Source: a virus. From it: 57,264 bases of DNA. The position numbers and the translations under genes were made by a program. The stretch lies in the IMG/VR virus record IMGVR_UViG_3300037248_000259, positions 1-57,264 of that record; one strand, written 5' to 3'. The notes beneath the pieces were generated by a model, which made no database searches, was not told the origin of the DNA, and saw only the letters and a program-made list of their open reading frames with translations. The first letter of the stretch is position 1. Each line of letters begins with the position of its first letter. Shown here in pieces: positions 40,273 to 47,704 of the stretch.

Positions 40273-41300
40273 TAGTTTTTCACGTACGTATTGCCGTCCG
40301 GCGCAACGTAGTGCGCGCCTTTCGGCAACTTGTCATAGTCTTCTTTCGTTTTCGGATGCGGGACGCTTTGGCTGCCGCCGATCCCGAGTTTACCAAGCAG
40401 AGATTGCCAAATGCCACCCGTATTCGTCGAGCCCGAAGCTTTCGCCTTGGCGAGCTCCGACTGCGCATTGGTAACAAAATCCTCAGCATCGCTAGCGTTC
40501 ATCGATCCGACGGCTTTTTCAATCGCCAACTTCTGCTGATATGTAAGCGAAGGATCATTAAACTCCGGCATCTGCCGCACCAACATCAGCGCCTGGCCTT
40601 GTCTCGCTTTCAACTCGGAAGCGTTTGCCGCCTTGTTCGCCGTATCGAGGACCTTTTGCTGACGTTCGATCTCCAGTTGCGCCTCGCGTTGGTTAGCCAA
40701 AGCCAGCCGTTGCGCCATAAAATCGTTGCCAAGCCCGCGCGCTGCCGCTGACAAGTCAGCCCGCAGCGCCGAAAGCTCCATCGAGCCTTCTCGCAAATCT
40801 GTTCCTTGGCGACGCGCTGCGTCGGACGTGATGGAGCGATAAGTCTGAAGTTCGTAGTTCATCGCTTTCGTCATGTTATCGTTAGCGATCTTCCAGCTCT
40901 CGAACGCCTGGTTCGTCAATTCCTGGTCATGCTGATGAAAGCCTTTAACGACGTTGGCTGCGGCATTCAAAGCCGTCGTCGCATGGCCGCGCGTGAGCAA
41001 GCCGCCAAGGCCAGCGATCAGCATCGCCATCGAACCCCATTGCTGCTCCGGCGGCGTATTGTAAACCTGCGGCGGAGGAACTTCCTTAAACTGTGGAATT
41101 TGAACGTTCGGCTGATCAGCGGCGACGCGCTCGGACGTACGCTGTTCTGTCTCACCAATCGCCTTTTCAATATCCGAGCTCTGCTGATCGTAAGCCGACT
41201 TACGTTTCGAAACTTCGTCCGGCGTCAACAACGGCGCGACCGGTTGCGGCGTCAAAGAGACGCCGGAGCCAGGGGCGGTAAGTGTCGATCCGGACGCCAT
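40272..41300 (-). CDS. Internal virion protein candidate, 342 aa
   Basis: The protein has a Pro/Gly-rich N-terminus, a hydrophobic and helical middle (SMAMLIAGLGGLLTRGHATT), a long helical segment rich in Ala/Gln (AQRLALANQREAQLEIERQQ) and a soluble C-terminus (KLPKGAHYVAPDGNTYV). It lies between the transglycosylase and the Ala/Gly-rich protein genes, so it probably belongs to the DNA-ejection apparatus. It overlaps the 1041-residue gene by one base (TAATG). Confidence 0.65.
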   Translation of the reverse strand: MASGSTLTAPGSGVSLTPQPVAPLLTPDEVSKRKSAYDQQSSDIEKAIGETEQRTSERVAADQPNVQIPQFKEVPPPQVYNTPPEQQWGSMAMLIAGLGGLLTRGHATTALNAAANVVKGFHQHDQELTNQAFESWKIANDNMTKAMNYELQTYRSITSDAARRQGTDLREGSMELSALRADLSAAARGLGNDFMAQRLALANQREAQLEIERQQKVLDTANKAANASELKARQGQALMLVRQMPEFNDPSLTYQQKLAIEKAVGSMNASDAEDFVTNAQSELAKAKASGSTNTGGIWQSLLGKLGIGGSQSVPHPKTKEDYDKLPKGAHYVAPDGNTYVKN

Positions 41301-41301
41301 C

Positions 41302-42321
41302 TTAAACCGCCGTCGACGTTTGCGCTTGACGCACGCCGCCTAACGCCAATGCGCCCGCGAAGTTGCCGACCGCCTGCGACAACTGCTGGTCCTGCTGCAA
41401 ACTCGTCTGCATCAACTGCGCGTAAATTTGATCCGAAAGCTGAGTCTGACTGAGCCCCGTCTGATAAAGGTTCATCGCTATATTGGCGCCCAGGCTCGCA
41501 ACCTGCGTCGAAACGTTCTGCAAGTCCTGCGACTCCGCACTCGACCCGCTCATGCCGCGCGTCGCATACTGCGACCTGATCGACGCCTTCGCCGCATCAG
41601 CCGCCGCGTCGAGTGACGACTGCAAACCAGACGGCAGAACGCCGGACTGCAGATAGCTCTCAAGCTGAGCGCCTTGCTGATTGGCCGCCGCCGCTTGCGA
41701 TTCGAGCGTGTTATAATTGGCCGGCTTCTGATTGCCCTTCAAAAGATCAAGCCCGAGCACGCCGGCTCCGAGCAGCGTCGAAGGCGAAGTCAACGTCGAG
41801 CCGATCCCGGACAAAAGCCCGCCGCTTCCCGCCGCACCGCCAGCCCCGCCCGCCGCGATTCCCGGAATGCTCTCTCCGGCCGTACCGGCCGCCGCCGCTG
41901 CGCCGGGAAGCGCCGTGAGATCGGGCGTCGCCGCCGCGCCGGCCGCCGCGGGGGCTGCGGCGCTGATTGCGCTCGCTCCCGTTCCGCCGGCCGCGCCTGC
42001 CGAGCCTGCAGCCGCCGCAGGAGCAGCCGCGCCACTGAGCAAGGACGACCCGGCCCCCAAAATGCCGCCGCCGAGCCCGCCGAGTAAAGCTCCGGTTCCT
42101 AATTTACCGCCGGTGACGGCGCTGGTCGCCGCGCCGAGCCCAGCCCCGAGCGCCGCATCGGTCAAGCCGCTACCGATCGTCCCGGCGATGCCGGCTGGAA
42201 TGGTCAAGCCAAGATCGGCCGCCCCGCCAGCCAGAGCGCCGCCGACGCCCGCGCCGATACCGCCCAAAGCTGAGCCGACGCCGCCGATCAAAGCTGGAAC
42301 GGCCGCTATAACTTCGGGCAC
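41302..42321 (-). CDS. Ala/Gly-rich internal virion or pore protein candidate, 339 aa
   Basis: The GTG start follows GGAGGCTTTGA. The N-terminal half is extremely Ala- and Gly-rich (LIGGVGSALGGIGAGVGGAL; GGAAGSGGLLSGIGSTL), and the C-terminal 150 residues are helical with many Gln (DQIYAQLMQTSLQQDQQLSQ). This composition is typical of short-tailed phage core proteins that pass through the host envelope on DNA ejection. It is the first of the three internal virion genes downstream of the unusual insert. Confidence 0.65.
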   Translation of the reverse strand: MPEVIAAVPALIGGVGSALGGIGAGVGGALAGGAADLGLTIPAGIAGTIGSGLTDAALGAGLGAATSAVTGGKLGTGALLGGLGGGILGAGSSLLSGAAAPAAAAGSAGAAGGTGASAISAAAPAAAGAAATPDLTALPGAAAAAGTAGESIPGIAAGGAGGAAGSGGLLSGIGSTLTSPSTLLGAGVLGLDLLKGNQKPANYNTLESQAAAANQQGAQLESYLQSGVLPSGLQSSLDAAADAAKASIRSQYATRGMSGSSAESQDLQNVSTQVASLGANIAMNLYQTGLSQTQLSDQIYAQLMQTSLQQDQQLSQAVGNFAGALALGGVRQAQTSTAV

Positions 42322-42771
42322 TCAAAGCCTCCGAGAGTAGGCGGACGAGCTAAGCTCGTACCCTGCAGCGACAAGAAGTCGCATCATCTTTTGATCCTTC
42401 GGCGGAGCCGGGATGGTCAAAAGTATCACGCCCCTGTCGCGAAGACTACTCTCGCAGAATCGGATCATTCGAGAAGCGACGCGCGGCCGACGAGCTGTTT
42501 TGTCAAGCCAAAACCCATCGCCGCCCGCCCAAGGAATCGAATAGTGCATATGGTTCATGACGAGAAAAATAGCGTAGCCGCATAGTCGCCTGTCTTCCCT
42601 GGCGATTACGTTAAGCAAGGCCCCGACTTCATCAAGCTTCGCATAGGTCTCAAGATTCGGATTTAACTTAAATTGATTGTCGTAACGATTGACTTCTTTC
42701 TCATGCGCGAACGATGCGGCGAACATTTCTTCGCCGCACGCCGCCCATCTTTCAACGGAAAAAATAATCAC
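42322..42771 (-). CDS. GNAT-like acetyltransferase family protein, 149 aa
   Basis: The sequence resembles a group of phage GNAT-type proteins: NPNLETYAKLDEVGALLNVI, CGYAIFLVMNHMHYSIPWAG, then PRVASRMIRFCESSLRDRG with the usual acetyl-CoA-site position, and AAGYELSSSAYSRRL at the end. The canonical Q/RxxGxG/A loop is not clear (KTARRPRVASRMI), so acetyltransferase activity is uncertain. The GTG start, giving MIIFSVERW, lies inside the final GG pentamer of the adjacent array. An ATG 15 codons later is an alternative, but would lose the conserved N-terminus. Confidence 0.65.
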   Translation of the reverse strand: MIIFSVERWAACGEEMFAASFAHEKEVNRYDNQFKLNPNLETYAKLDEVGALLNVIAREDRRLCGYAIFLVMNHMHYSIPWAGGDGFWLDKTARRPRVASRMIRFCESSLRDRGVILLTIPAPPKDQKMMRLLVAAGYELSSSAYSRRL

Positions 42772-43132
42772 CGCACCTTACCATACCCCACCGAACCGCT
42801 GCCTACCGCACCGCGCCATAGCCCCGCGCACCCTGTCCATACCCAGCCGGCTCAAAGAGCCCGAACCATGCCATACCCGGCCACACCCGGCCTCGCCTAC
42901 GCTCACCAGTCCTTGACTAACCCGGCCTGACCAAATCCATCCGCGGCCGACCATGGGGAACCAATCCAAACCGGCTCAAAGAGCCCGAACCGTGGCGTGC
43001 CTCGCCACCCCCTAACCAACCTAGCCCGAACATGCCATACCACGCCGCAACCGACCCCACCCAATCGAGCCCGACCCTACCAGTCCGTACCGTGCCAAAA
43101 CGGGCCAACCCATGCCACGCCTAGCCCCGGCC
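42768..43132 (-). repeat. G-rich array with GG about every five bases (GGNNN)n, long copy
   Basis: On the minus strand the interval is built almost wholly of five-base units beginning GG, for example GGTTC, GGTGG, GGTAT, GGTAA, GGTGC, GGTGA next to the GNAT gene. Occasional units are 4, 6 or 10 bases long. The units differ in sequence, so this is a phase-conserved but base-variable array of roughly 45-50 units, not a simple microsatellite. It begins about ten bases after the RAMP-like gene and ends inside the GNAT start codon region. It interrupts itself with hairpins, described separately. It could be a structured RNA or two-layer G-quadruplex series. Confidence 0.9.
42847..43008 (-). other. 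Hairpins embedded in the GG-pentamer array
   Basis: The same 21-base segment occurs at 42847-42867 and 42971-42991. On the transcribed strand each contains GGCTC-TTT-GAGCC, a 5-bp hairpin with a three-base loop (42849-42861 and 42973-42985). A third hairpin with stem GTGGCG/CGCCAC and loop AGGCA lies at 42992-43008. GGTTC pentamers lie directly beside them. The exact repetition suggests a deliberate RNA element. Confidence 0.75.
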
Positions 43133-43141
43133 TAGCTCGAC

Positions 43142-43750
43142 TTATAGAACTTTGTAGCCGACGATGCCGTACCGTCCAAACGTCGGTCGAAAATCCGCCA
43201 CTCCGATCAATCGGCCAGCCGCTTCGATGGTTTCGCGAAGAACGTTTTCGTCGATGTATTCCGGCAGCAAAACCAGAACATCAAACTCGGCTTTCCATCC
43301 CGCCCGCATCGCGGGACGAACGCGATTGATCCCGTTCCGCTGAACCATGACCCGTCGTTTATCCAGGTAGTTCCAAGACTTGGTTCCAAGGGAAGCGAGT
43401 TGCGTCGTGACGATGACGCCAGCCTTGAAAAGGTCCATCGCCGACTTTCGCGGCGACCGAGGGTCTTGTCGAAACTTCGCAGCGTTCACGACGCTTCCAC
43501 GAAGGTATTCGCCCGGAAGACAGATGTCGCCGGCATCATTCCGATACACGTAGGATTCGAGGTTGTCGGTTTTCCGCCCCCTGCTGTTTTTTGCAGTCGC
43601 CGCTTTTTCATCGACGGCCTCTGCATTCCAAGCATGAAACAAAAGATCAGCCGAACCTTGGATAGTTACGCGAACCGAATAAGGCTCGGAGTAGGCAATA
43701 GCTTCATTGCCTGCATCCGTCGGCTCTACAATCGCGACAACTTTAGCCAT
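43142..43750 (-). CDS. RAMP/Cas7-like putative RNA-binding protein, 202 aa
   Basis: GGAGGAG precedes the ATG by six bases. The protein starts MAKVVAIVEP and has a first strand YSVRVTIQGSADLLFHAW, then DICLPGEYLRGSVVNAAKF (residues 75-93), which resembles the 'IPGSSLKG' loop and helix of Cas7-like (RAMP) proteins, and VADFRPTFGRYGIVGYKV near the end (184-201), similar to their glycine-rich loop. Cas7 proteins coat RNA at a fixed base period. Here the gene is flanked by GG-every-five-base arrays. Similarity is by eye and may be superficial, but it is the best reading of this protein. Confidence 0.6.
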   Translation of the reverse strand: MAKVVAIVEPTDAGNEAIAYSEPYSVRVTIQGSADLLFHAWNAEAVDEKAATAKNSRGRKTDNLESYVYRNDAGDICLPGEYLRGSVVNAAKFRQDPRSPRKSAMDLFKAGVIVTTQLASLGTKSWNYLDKRRVMVQRNGINRVRPAMRAGWKAEFDVLVLLPEYIDENVLRETIEAAGRLIGVADFRPTFGRYGIVGYKVL

Positions 43751-43812
43751 AACAAGTCTCCTCCGCGCCCGGCCGATCAAGCCCGGAAACGCGGTTCAGG
43801 GGTCACATTAAT

Positions 43813-43849
43813 GCGACACCGAGCGCGGAGAAGTGCTGGAAGGTGTCGC
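43813..43849 (-). other. Hairpin in the 5' leader of the RAMP-like gene
   Basis: GCGACACC (43813-43820) and GGTGTCGC (43842-43849) form an eight-base stem with a 21-base loop, about 60 bases before the RAMP-like start codon. It is part of the RNA leader between the short array and the gene and may regulate translation or processing. Confidence 0.45.
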
Positions 43850-43881
43850 GTTTCTATCGCGTTGATCGCCGCGATTCATCA

Positions 43882-43910
43882 AACGTAGCTACGTCGCCTT
43901 AAATTGTCAA
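43882..43910 (-). promoter_or_regulatory. Second candidate promoter with a 12-bp palindrome
   Basis: The minus strand has TTGACA, a 17-base spacer and TACGTT (three of six -10 matches). The palindrome ACGTAGCTACGT at 43883-43894 overlaps the -10 region, and could be a repressor site. The main promoter is probably the one farther upstream. Confidence 0.35.
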
Positions 43911-43921
43911 TCGCTCATTAA

Positions 43922-43986
43922 GAACCAAACCACACCGCGGCTGACCATTCCTAATCCTACCCAGCCTGGGCCAACCGAACCAATCC
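43922..43986 (-). repeat. Short GG-pentamer array, leader copy
   Basis: On the minus strand the segment reads GGATT, GGTTC, GGTT, GGCCCA, GGCTG and so on to GGTGT, GGTTT, GGTTC. It starts about at the expected transcription start of the promoter just upstream. It shares GGATT-GGTTC and the sequence GGTC(A/G)GCCGCGG with the long array. Confidence 0.8.
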
Positions 43987-43997
43987 GTATAGTAAAA

Positions 43998-44026
43998 ACC
44001 ATAACAAGATTACTATTTAATGTCAA
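43998..44026 (-). promoter_or_regulatory. Promoter of the array and RAMP-like gene cassette
   Basis: The minus strand has a perfect TTGACA (-35) containing the stop codon of the upstream structural gene, a 17-base spacer, and TATGGT (-10, four of six). The predicted start is about 5 bases before the short array. A dedicated promoter inside a late operon marks the following cassette as an independent (moron-like) unit. Confidence 0.6.
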
Positions 44027-44361
44027 CTGCCAACGCCTAATCTTTGCTCGGCGGTTTGATGTTCGAGAAAATGTAAAAATATCCACGCCGTTTTCTGGCT
44101 TTCGTCTTGTAAATTAACGGTTTGCAAATCAGAAGCTTGCGCGCCGACGACGCCGTTCATCTCAATATGCGTCTGCTCATTGCGTTCCAACCAGCCAACG
44201 ACATCCGCTGCCGGAATTGGATCAAGTTCGTAATCGGTAAGCGACACGTTCTTTTGTGACAAAGCCGCTTGCCGGATCGCGGCGTGGCTCAGCCGATGAT
44301 GCCAAGACCAGACCTGCCACTCCTCCTCGGTCTTCGGAACGTTGAGAAGCTGAACGATCAT
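44023..44361 (-). CDS. Hypothetical structural-region protein, 112 aa
   Basis: The ATG overlaps the upstream stop by ATGA. The protein (MIVQLLNVPKTEEEWQVWSW onward) is helical and Gln-rich and has no recognised domain. Its stop codon lies within the -35 box of the next promoter. It is the last gene of the tail block before the insert. Confidence 0.6.
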   Translation of the reverse strand: MIVQLLNVPKTEEEWQVWSWHHRLSHAAIRQAALSQKNVSLTDYELDPIPAADVVGWLERNEQTHIEMNGVVGAQASDLQTVNLQDESQKTAWIFLHFLEHQTAEQRLGVGS

Positions 44362-44576
44362 GATAGATCGATCTTCTCTTTCGGCGCGGCGTCGAGCCGA
44401 ACCGCAACCCACTGGCCGTCCGCAAGAGGACCGACGCCGCTCACCGCTTGATCGACAAAATCCGTTTCATCTCCGTCGACGTCGATCAAATTTGTGAGCC
44501 TGACGATTTGGCCGCTGACAAGCCGCACGCATCGCGTCTGCGGACAAAACGCCGCCGCGTCGCTCCATCCGGGCAT
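44358..44576 (-). CDS. Small structural-region protein, 72 aa
   Basis: The protein (MPGWSDAAAFCPQTRCVRLV onward) has a Cys pair near its start and an acidic middle (IDVDGDETDFVDQAV). No family is recognised. It overlaps the next gene by four bases. Confidence 0.55.
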   Translation of the reverse strand: MPGWSDAAAFCPQTRCVRLVSGQIVRLTNLIDVDGDETDFVDQAVSGVGPLADGQWVAVRLDAAPKEKIDLS

Positions 44577-44579
44577 GAG

Positions 44580-44795
44580 CTATTCTCCCGTTCGGTTCCC
44601 GTTCCAGGGCGGAACCGGCTCAGTCTGCGGCATCGACCAATCCCATTGCCGATTCCAACCCGGCTGCACAACTTCCGGGGGCCCGACCTTGGCGGTCCCG
44701 TTCGCCGTCTGCGCGGTGAAACCCTTCGGGTTTTCGCCCTCGAGGATGATCTTTTCGAACCTCAGCCGTCGAAGCTTCTGACCATACTGCGCCAT
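44580..44795 (-). CDS. Small structural-region protein, 71 aa
   Basis: The protein (MAQYGQKLRRLRFEKIILEG onward) is basic at the start and Trp/Pro-rich at the end (QWDWSMPQTEPVPPWNG). It follows the large tail protein gene by three bases. No family is recognised. Confidence 0.55.
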   Translation of the reverse strand: MAQYGQKLRRLRFEKIILEGENPKGFTAQTANGTAKVGPPEVVQPGWNRQWDWSMPQTEPVPPWNGNRTGE

Positions 44796-44798
44796 GGA

Positions 44799-47369
44799 TC
44801 ACCCGATAAAGCCGACCGGCACATAGCCTAGCACGAGATTGGCGAGAACGAAATCAGGGCTGTTCGTCGTGAACCGAGCGCCAGCGTAAACGAAACTGAG
44901 TCCAACCGTTCCCGCCCACCACGTTCCCCAATATGGGTTCGGCGACGAGAAGTTGATCGACGAAATCAAAGAATTCTGGGCGACGCCGCTCTGGACGGCG
45001 CCATAGCCGGCCGCCTGCACGGCGAGGCCGGACGCCACATAACTCATCGAGCCTTGAACGCCCGCCGCGCCGCTCGACAAATCCTGGGCTGTCATCGAGG
45101 TGAACATTAAATCTTTTACAAGAAACGACGAGTCCGCCCCGTATTGCTTGGTGTCAAACCGCTTGGTAAGACTTGTCGACGGCGCATTGAACAACGGATA
45201 GAGATTTGTGCCGTTAGTCCCCCAAGCGTAAAACTTCGAACTGATCTTTTGCGACCCGATATAGGTCAACGTAACAGACTGACTAGTGACGATCCACTCC
45301 TTCTCATTCCACGTCACCATCGCGTTGCGGTACTGCTTCGTGTCCGGGTCTTGGATCGTCATCAGGCAAAGATAATGCTTGATGTCGAACAAAGTGGCGG
45401 TAGCTGCCGAAGGAAGCACCGCGTCGGCGGTCGGAGGAAAGATGGCGTTGACGAAAATATCATCCATCTTCGAGCTGACCTTAGCCAGATTGCCGCCGTA
45501 CAGACCGTAAATTCCAGTTGAATTTCCAGCCAGGATCGATCGGCCGAAATCCTGAATGGAATCGCGCCACGACAAACCGTTCTGCGGATCGACGTTTTGG
45601 TAATTGAAGGTTGTCGTCGCCGGCGTACCGGACGTGATCACGTTCGACACGACGCTAACCGATCCGTCGCCGAAGAAATAGAGGTAACCGTTCGACTGCC
45701 GGATCGCCACGTACTGCGTTTGCAGGAAACGATCCGAGTTGACAAACAGGCCGCCGCCGTCCGACGTCGCGAAGTCGGTGAGCGAACTCGCAGCGCTGTA
45801 CGAAAAATTGCCGCCCGGCGGCTGCGAGCCGTAAAGAGGCGGCGCCGGATTGCAAATCCACACCCGCGAGTTAAAAGTTTCGATCGACGATCCGCTGATC
45901 CCGTAAGGCATCAGCTCGACCGTCGCATAGGCCGCGTTGTTAGCCCCTGGCGTAATCTCGACCGCTGGCGCGTTCGTGTAGCCTGAGCCGGCGTTGGCGA
46001 TCGTCACCGAGGCGATCGACGTCGGCGTCAAAACCGCTTCCGCCGTCGCCTGCGAGCCGCCTGCGGGAGGCGCGGCGAGCGAAACGATCGGCGCCGAGTT
46101 GACCGAACTTCCGGACGCAGTGACCTGAATCGACGTCACCGTTCCCGTACCGTCGATGAATGAGTTGGCGGAAAAACCGGAAGGACTCGGCGTCAGAGTC
46201 ACGGCCGGCGGGCTGGCGTAACCGGAACCGCCGTTCGTCACGTTGATGCGAACTACCGGCGTCGGGGTAAGCAGAACCTGTCCCGTAGCCCCCGAGCCGC
46301 CGCCGCCGACAAATTTGATGATTGGATTGGTCGTGAAGCCGCTTCCCGCGTTCACCACCGTCACTGACTGCACGCCGGCCGGCGCGAGCAGCGCCGACGC
46401 CGAAGCGCCGGTTCCTGGGCCGCCGAAGGCAATCGTCGGCGCGCTGGTGTAGCCGGAGCCTTGGTTGGTGATGGTCACGCCGATCACGGCGCCGGCCGAA
46501 ACGAGCGCCGTCCCCGCCGCGCCAGTGCCGCCGCCGCCAGAGAACGAAACCGACGGCGCTACCGTGTAGCCGGTGCCGCCCGCAGTAACGTTGACCGCGC
46601 CGACCTGGCCACTGACCAGTTGCGCCGTGAGAATGGCGCTCGAATCCGAGCCGCCGCCGGAGAACGCCAGTTGCACGATGTCGCCAGGCTGATAGCCCGA
46701 GCCAGGATTGATGATCTGCAAGTTGACGACGGCGCCGCCGGAGACGCTTGCCGTAACCGCCAGTCCGGTTCCCGAGCCGCCAAACGGCGTCACCGTCGGC
46801 GCGGAAGCGTAATCGAGCCCGCTGGCGAGAATGTCGGGGTTGTTCTGCTGGTTCGGAGCCGCCGTGCCAGCCCCGTAAAGGATTGACCCATCCCAAGCCC
46901 AATAATCGTTCCCTGTATTACGATTGCTGATCAACAAAAACTGCGTACCGTACTGACTGAAGCCGGGAAGCATGCCGTTGGCTGACTGATAGAAAGTGCC
47001 CGCTGCGGCAATCGACGTCGTCGAGCCGGACGGATAGGCGACCTGCACCGCCGACCCGTCGCTTAAAAACACTACGAAATAATAGCTGGAACCGATCGTG
47101 TAGGCGAAAAACGCAACAATCGTCAATCCGCCAGACGCAGTGTAAAGCGGCGCGCCGACATCCCAGGCGGTTCGCAGCTTGCCGTCGCCGATGCGCAGGA
47201 AGTTTTCGACGTAGGAAAACTCCTTGTCGTCGACCGCGATCGCCGACGACTGCGTATTCATGCCACTGAAAGGAAACGGACTATAAGTCTTGAACCCGGT
47301 CGGAAGTCCAAGCGTCTGCTGCGCCCGCGCCGACATCTGACTCTTTTGCGGGTCGGCCACGACCGTCAC
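44799..47369 (-). CDS. Tail hub or tubular-B-like protein with inserted G-S-G-Y-T repeats, 856 aa
   Basis: Residues 1-180 and 520-856 look like a beta-propeller tail protein of short-tailed phages (YVENFLRIGDGKLRTAW; GYLYFFGDGSVSVVSN; QNGLSWRDSIQDFGRSILAG). Between about 185 and 520 there are at least eight units of a repeat such as VTITNQGSGYTSAPTIAFG and VTIANAGSGYTNAPAVEI. The repeats also occur in the proteins at 35646 and 48567. An insertion of a repeat array inside a tail protein is unusual and may form a surface extension. The GTG start overlaps the next gene by GTGA. Confidence 0.7.
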   Translation of the reverse strand: MTVVADPQKSQMSARAQQTLGLPTGFKTYSPFPFSGMNTQSSAIAVDDKEFSYVENFLRIGDGKLRTAWDVGAPLYTASGGLTIVAFFAYTIGSSYYFVVFLSDGSAVQVAYPSGSTTSIAAAGTFYQSANGMLPGFSQYGTQFLLISNRNTGNDYWAWDGSILYGAGTAAPNQQNNPDILASGLDYASAPTVTPFGGSGTGLAVTASVSGGAVVNLQIINPGSGYQPGDIVQLAFSGGGSDSSAILTAQLVSGQVGAVNVTAGGTGYTVAPSVSFSGGGGTGAAGTALVSAGAVIGVTITNQGSGYTSAPTIAFGGPGTGASASALLAPAGVQSVTVVNAGSGFTTNPIIKFVGGGGSGATGQVLLTPTPVVRINVTNGGSGYASPPAVTLTPSPSGFSANSFIDGTGTVTSIQVTASGSSVNSAPIVSLAAPPAGGSQATAEAVLTPTSIASVTIANAGSGYTNAPAVEITPGANNAAYATVELMPYGISGSSIETFNSRVWICNPAPPLYGSQPPGGNFSYSAASSLTDFATSDGGGLFVNSDRFLQTQYVAIRQSNGYLYFFGDGSVSVVSNVITSGTPATTTFNYQNVDPQNGLSWRDSIQDFGRSILAGNSTGIYGLYGGNLAKVSSKMDDIFVNAIFPPTADAVLPSAATATLFDIKHYLCLMTIQDPDTKQYRNAMVTWNEKEWIVTSQSVTLTYIGSQKISSKFYAWGTNGTNLYPLFNAPSTSLTKRFDTKQYGADSSFLVKDLMFTSMTAQDLSSGAAGVQGSMSYVASGLAVQAAGYGAVQSGVAQNSLISSINFSSPNPYWGTWWAGTVGLSFVYAGARFTTNSPDFVLANLVLGYVPVGFIG

Positions 47370-47704
47370 CTATCCAAAATGTGAACCAGCCTGCTATCAG
47401 TTTGGCTCGAATAAATCTCGTCGCTCAATTCGCGTGGCTCGTCCTTCCTGGCGTTCTCCTCGAGATTTCGCTTCTGCGTCTCGGCCTCGATATGCCTGAC
47501 CATCTCCTTGACGTTGCGAGATGAAATCTCGGCGATCTTCTGATGCGAGTGCGGTTCGAACTTGGCGATAAAATTGTCGAGCAGCAGAAGCAAGGACGCA
47601 GTCCGAACCTTCGTCTCGTCCTTATTCGGATCGATTGACATTCGAAGCGTTTTCGCCAGAGAAACAATAGACGCTTCCTGATCATGGACGGGCTTCCCGA
47701 TCAT
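47366..47704 (-). CDS. Hypothetical helical protein, 112 aa
   Basis: The protein (MIGKPVHDQEASIVSLAKTL onward) is helical and charged with a strongly helical middle (HQKIAEISSRNVKEMVRHIE). It lies between the adaptor and the tail hub genes and overlaps both by four bases. It is probably a minor tail or assembly factor. Confidence 0.6.
   Translation of the reverse strand: MIGKPVHDQEASIVSLAKTLRMSIDPNKDETKVRTASLLLLLDNFIAKFEPHSHQKIAEISSRNVKEMVRHIEAETQKRNLEENARKDEPRELSDEIYSSQTDSRLVHILDR

Noticed and set aside
42778-43108. Two minus-strand frames of about 63 codons inside the GG array, each with a GSGSLSR segment
   Set aside because: They arise from the repeated hairpin and the GG periodicity, are Gly/Trp/Arg-rich, and lack ribosome-binding sites. 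The similarity is a consequence of the DNA repeat.
42768-43132. CRISPR array
   Set aside because: There are no repeats of constant sequence with unique spacers; only the GG phase is kept, and the duplicated 21-base element occurs just twice.
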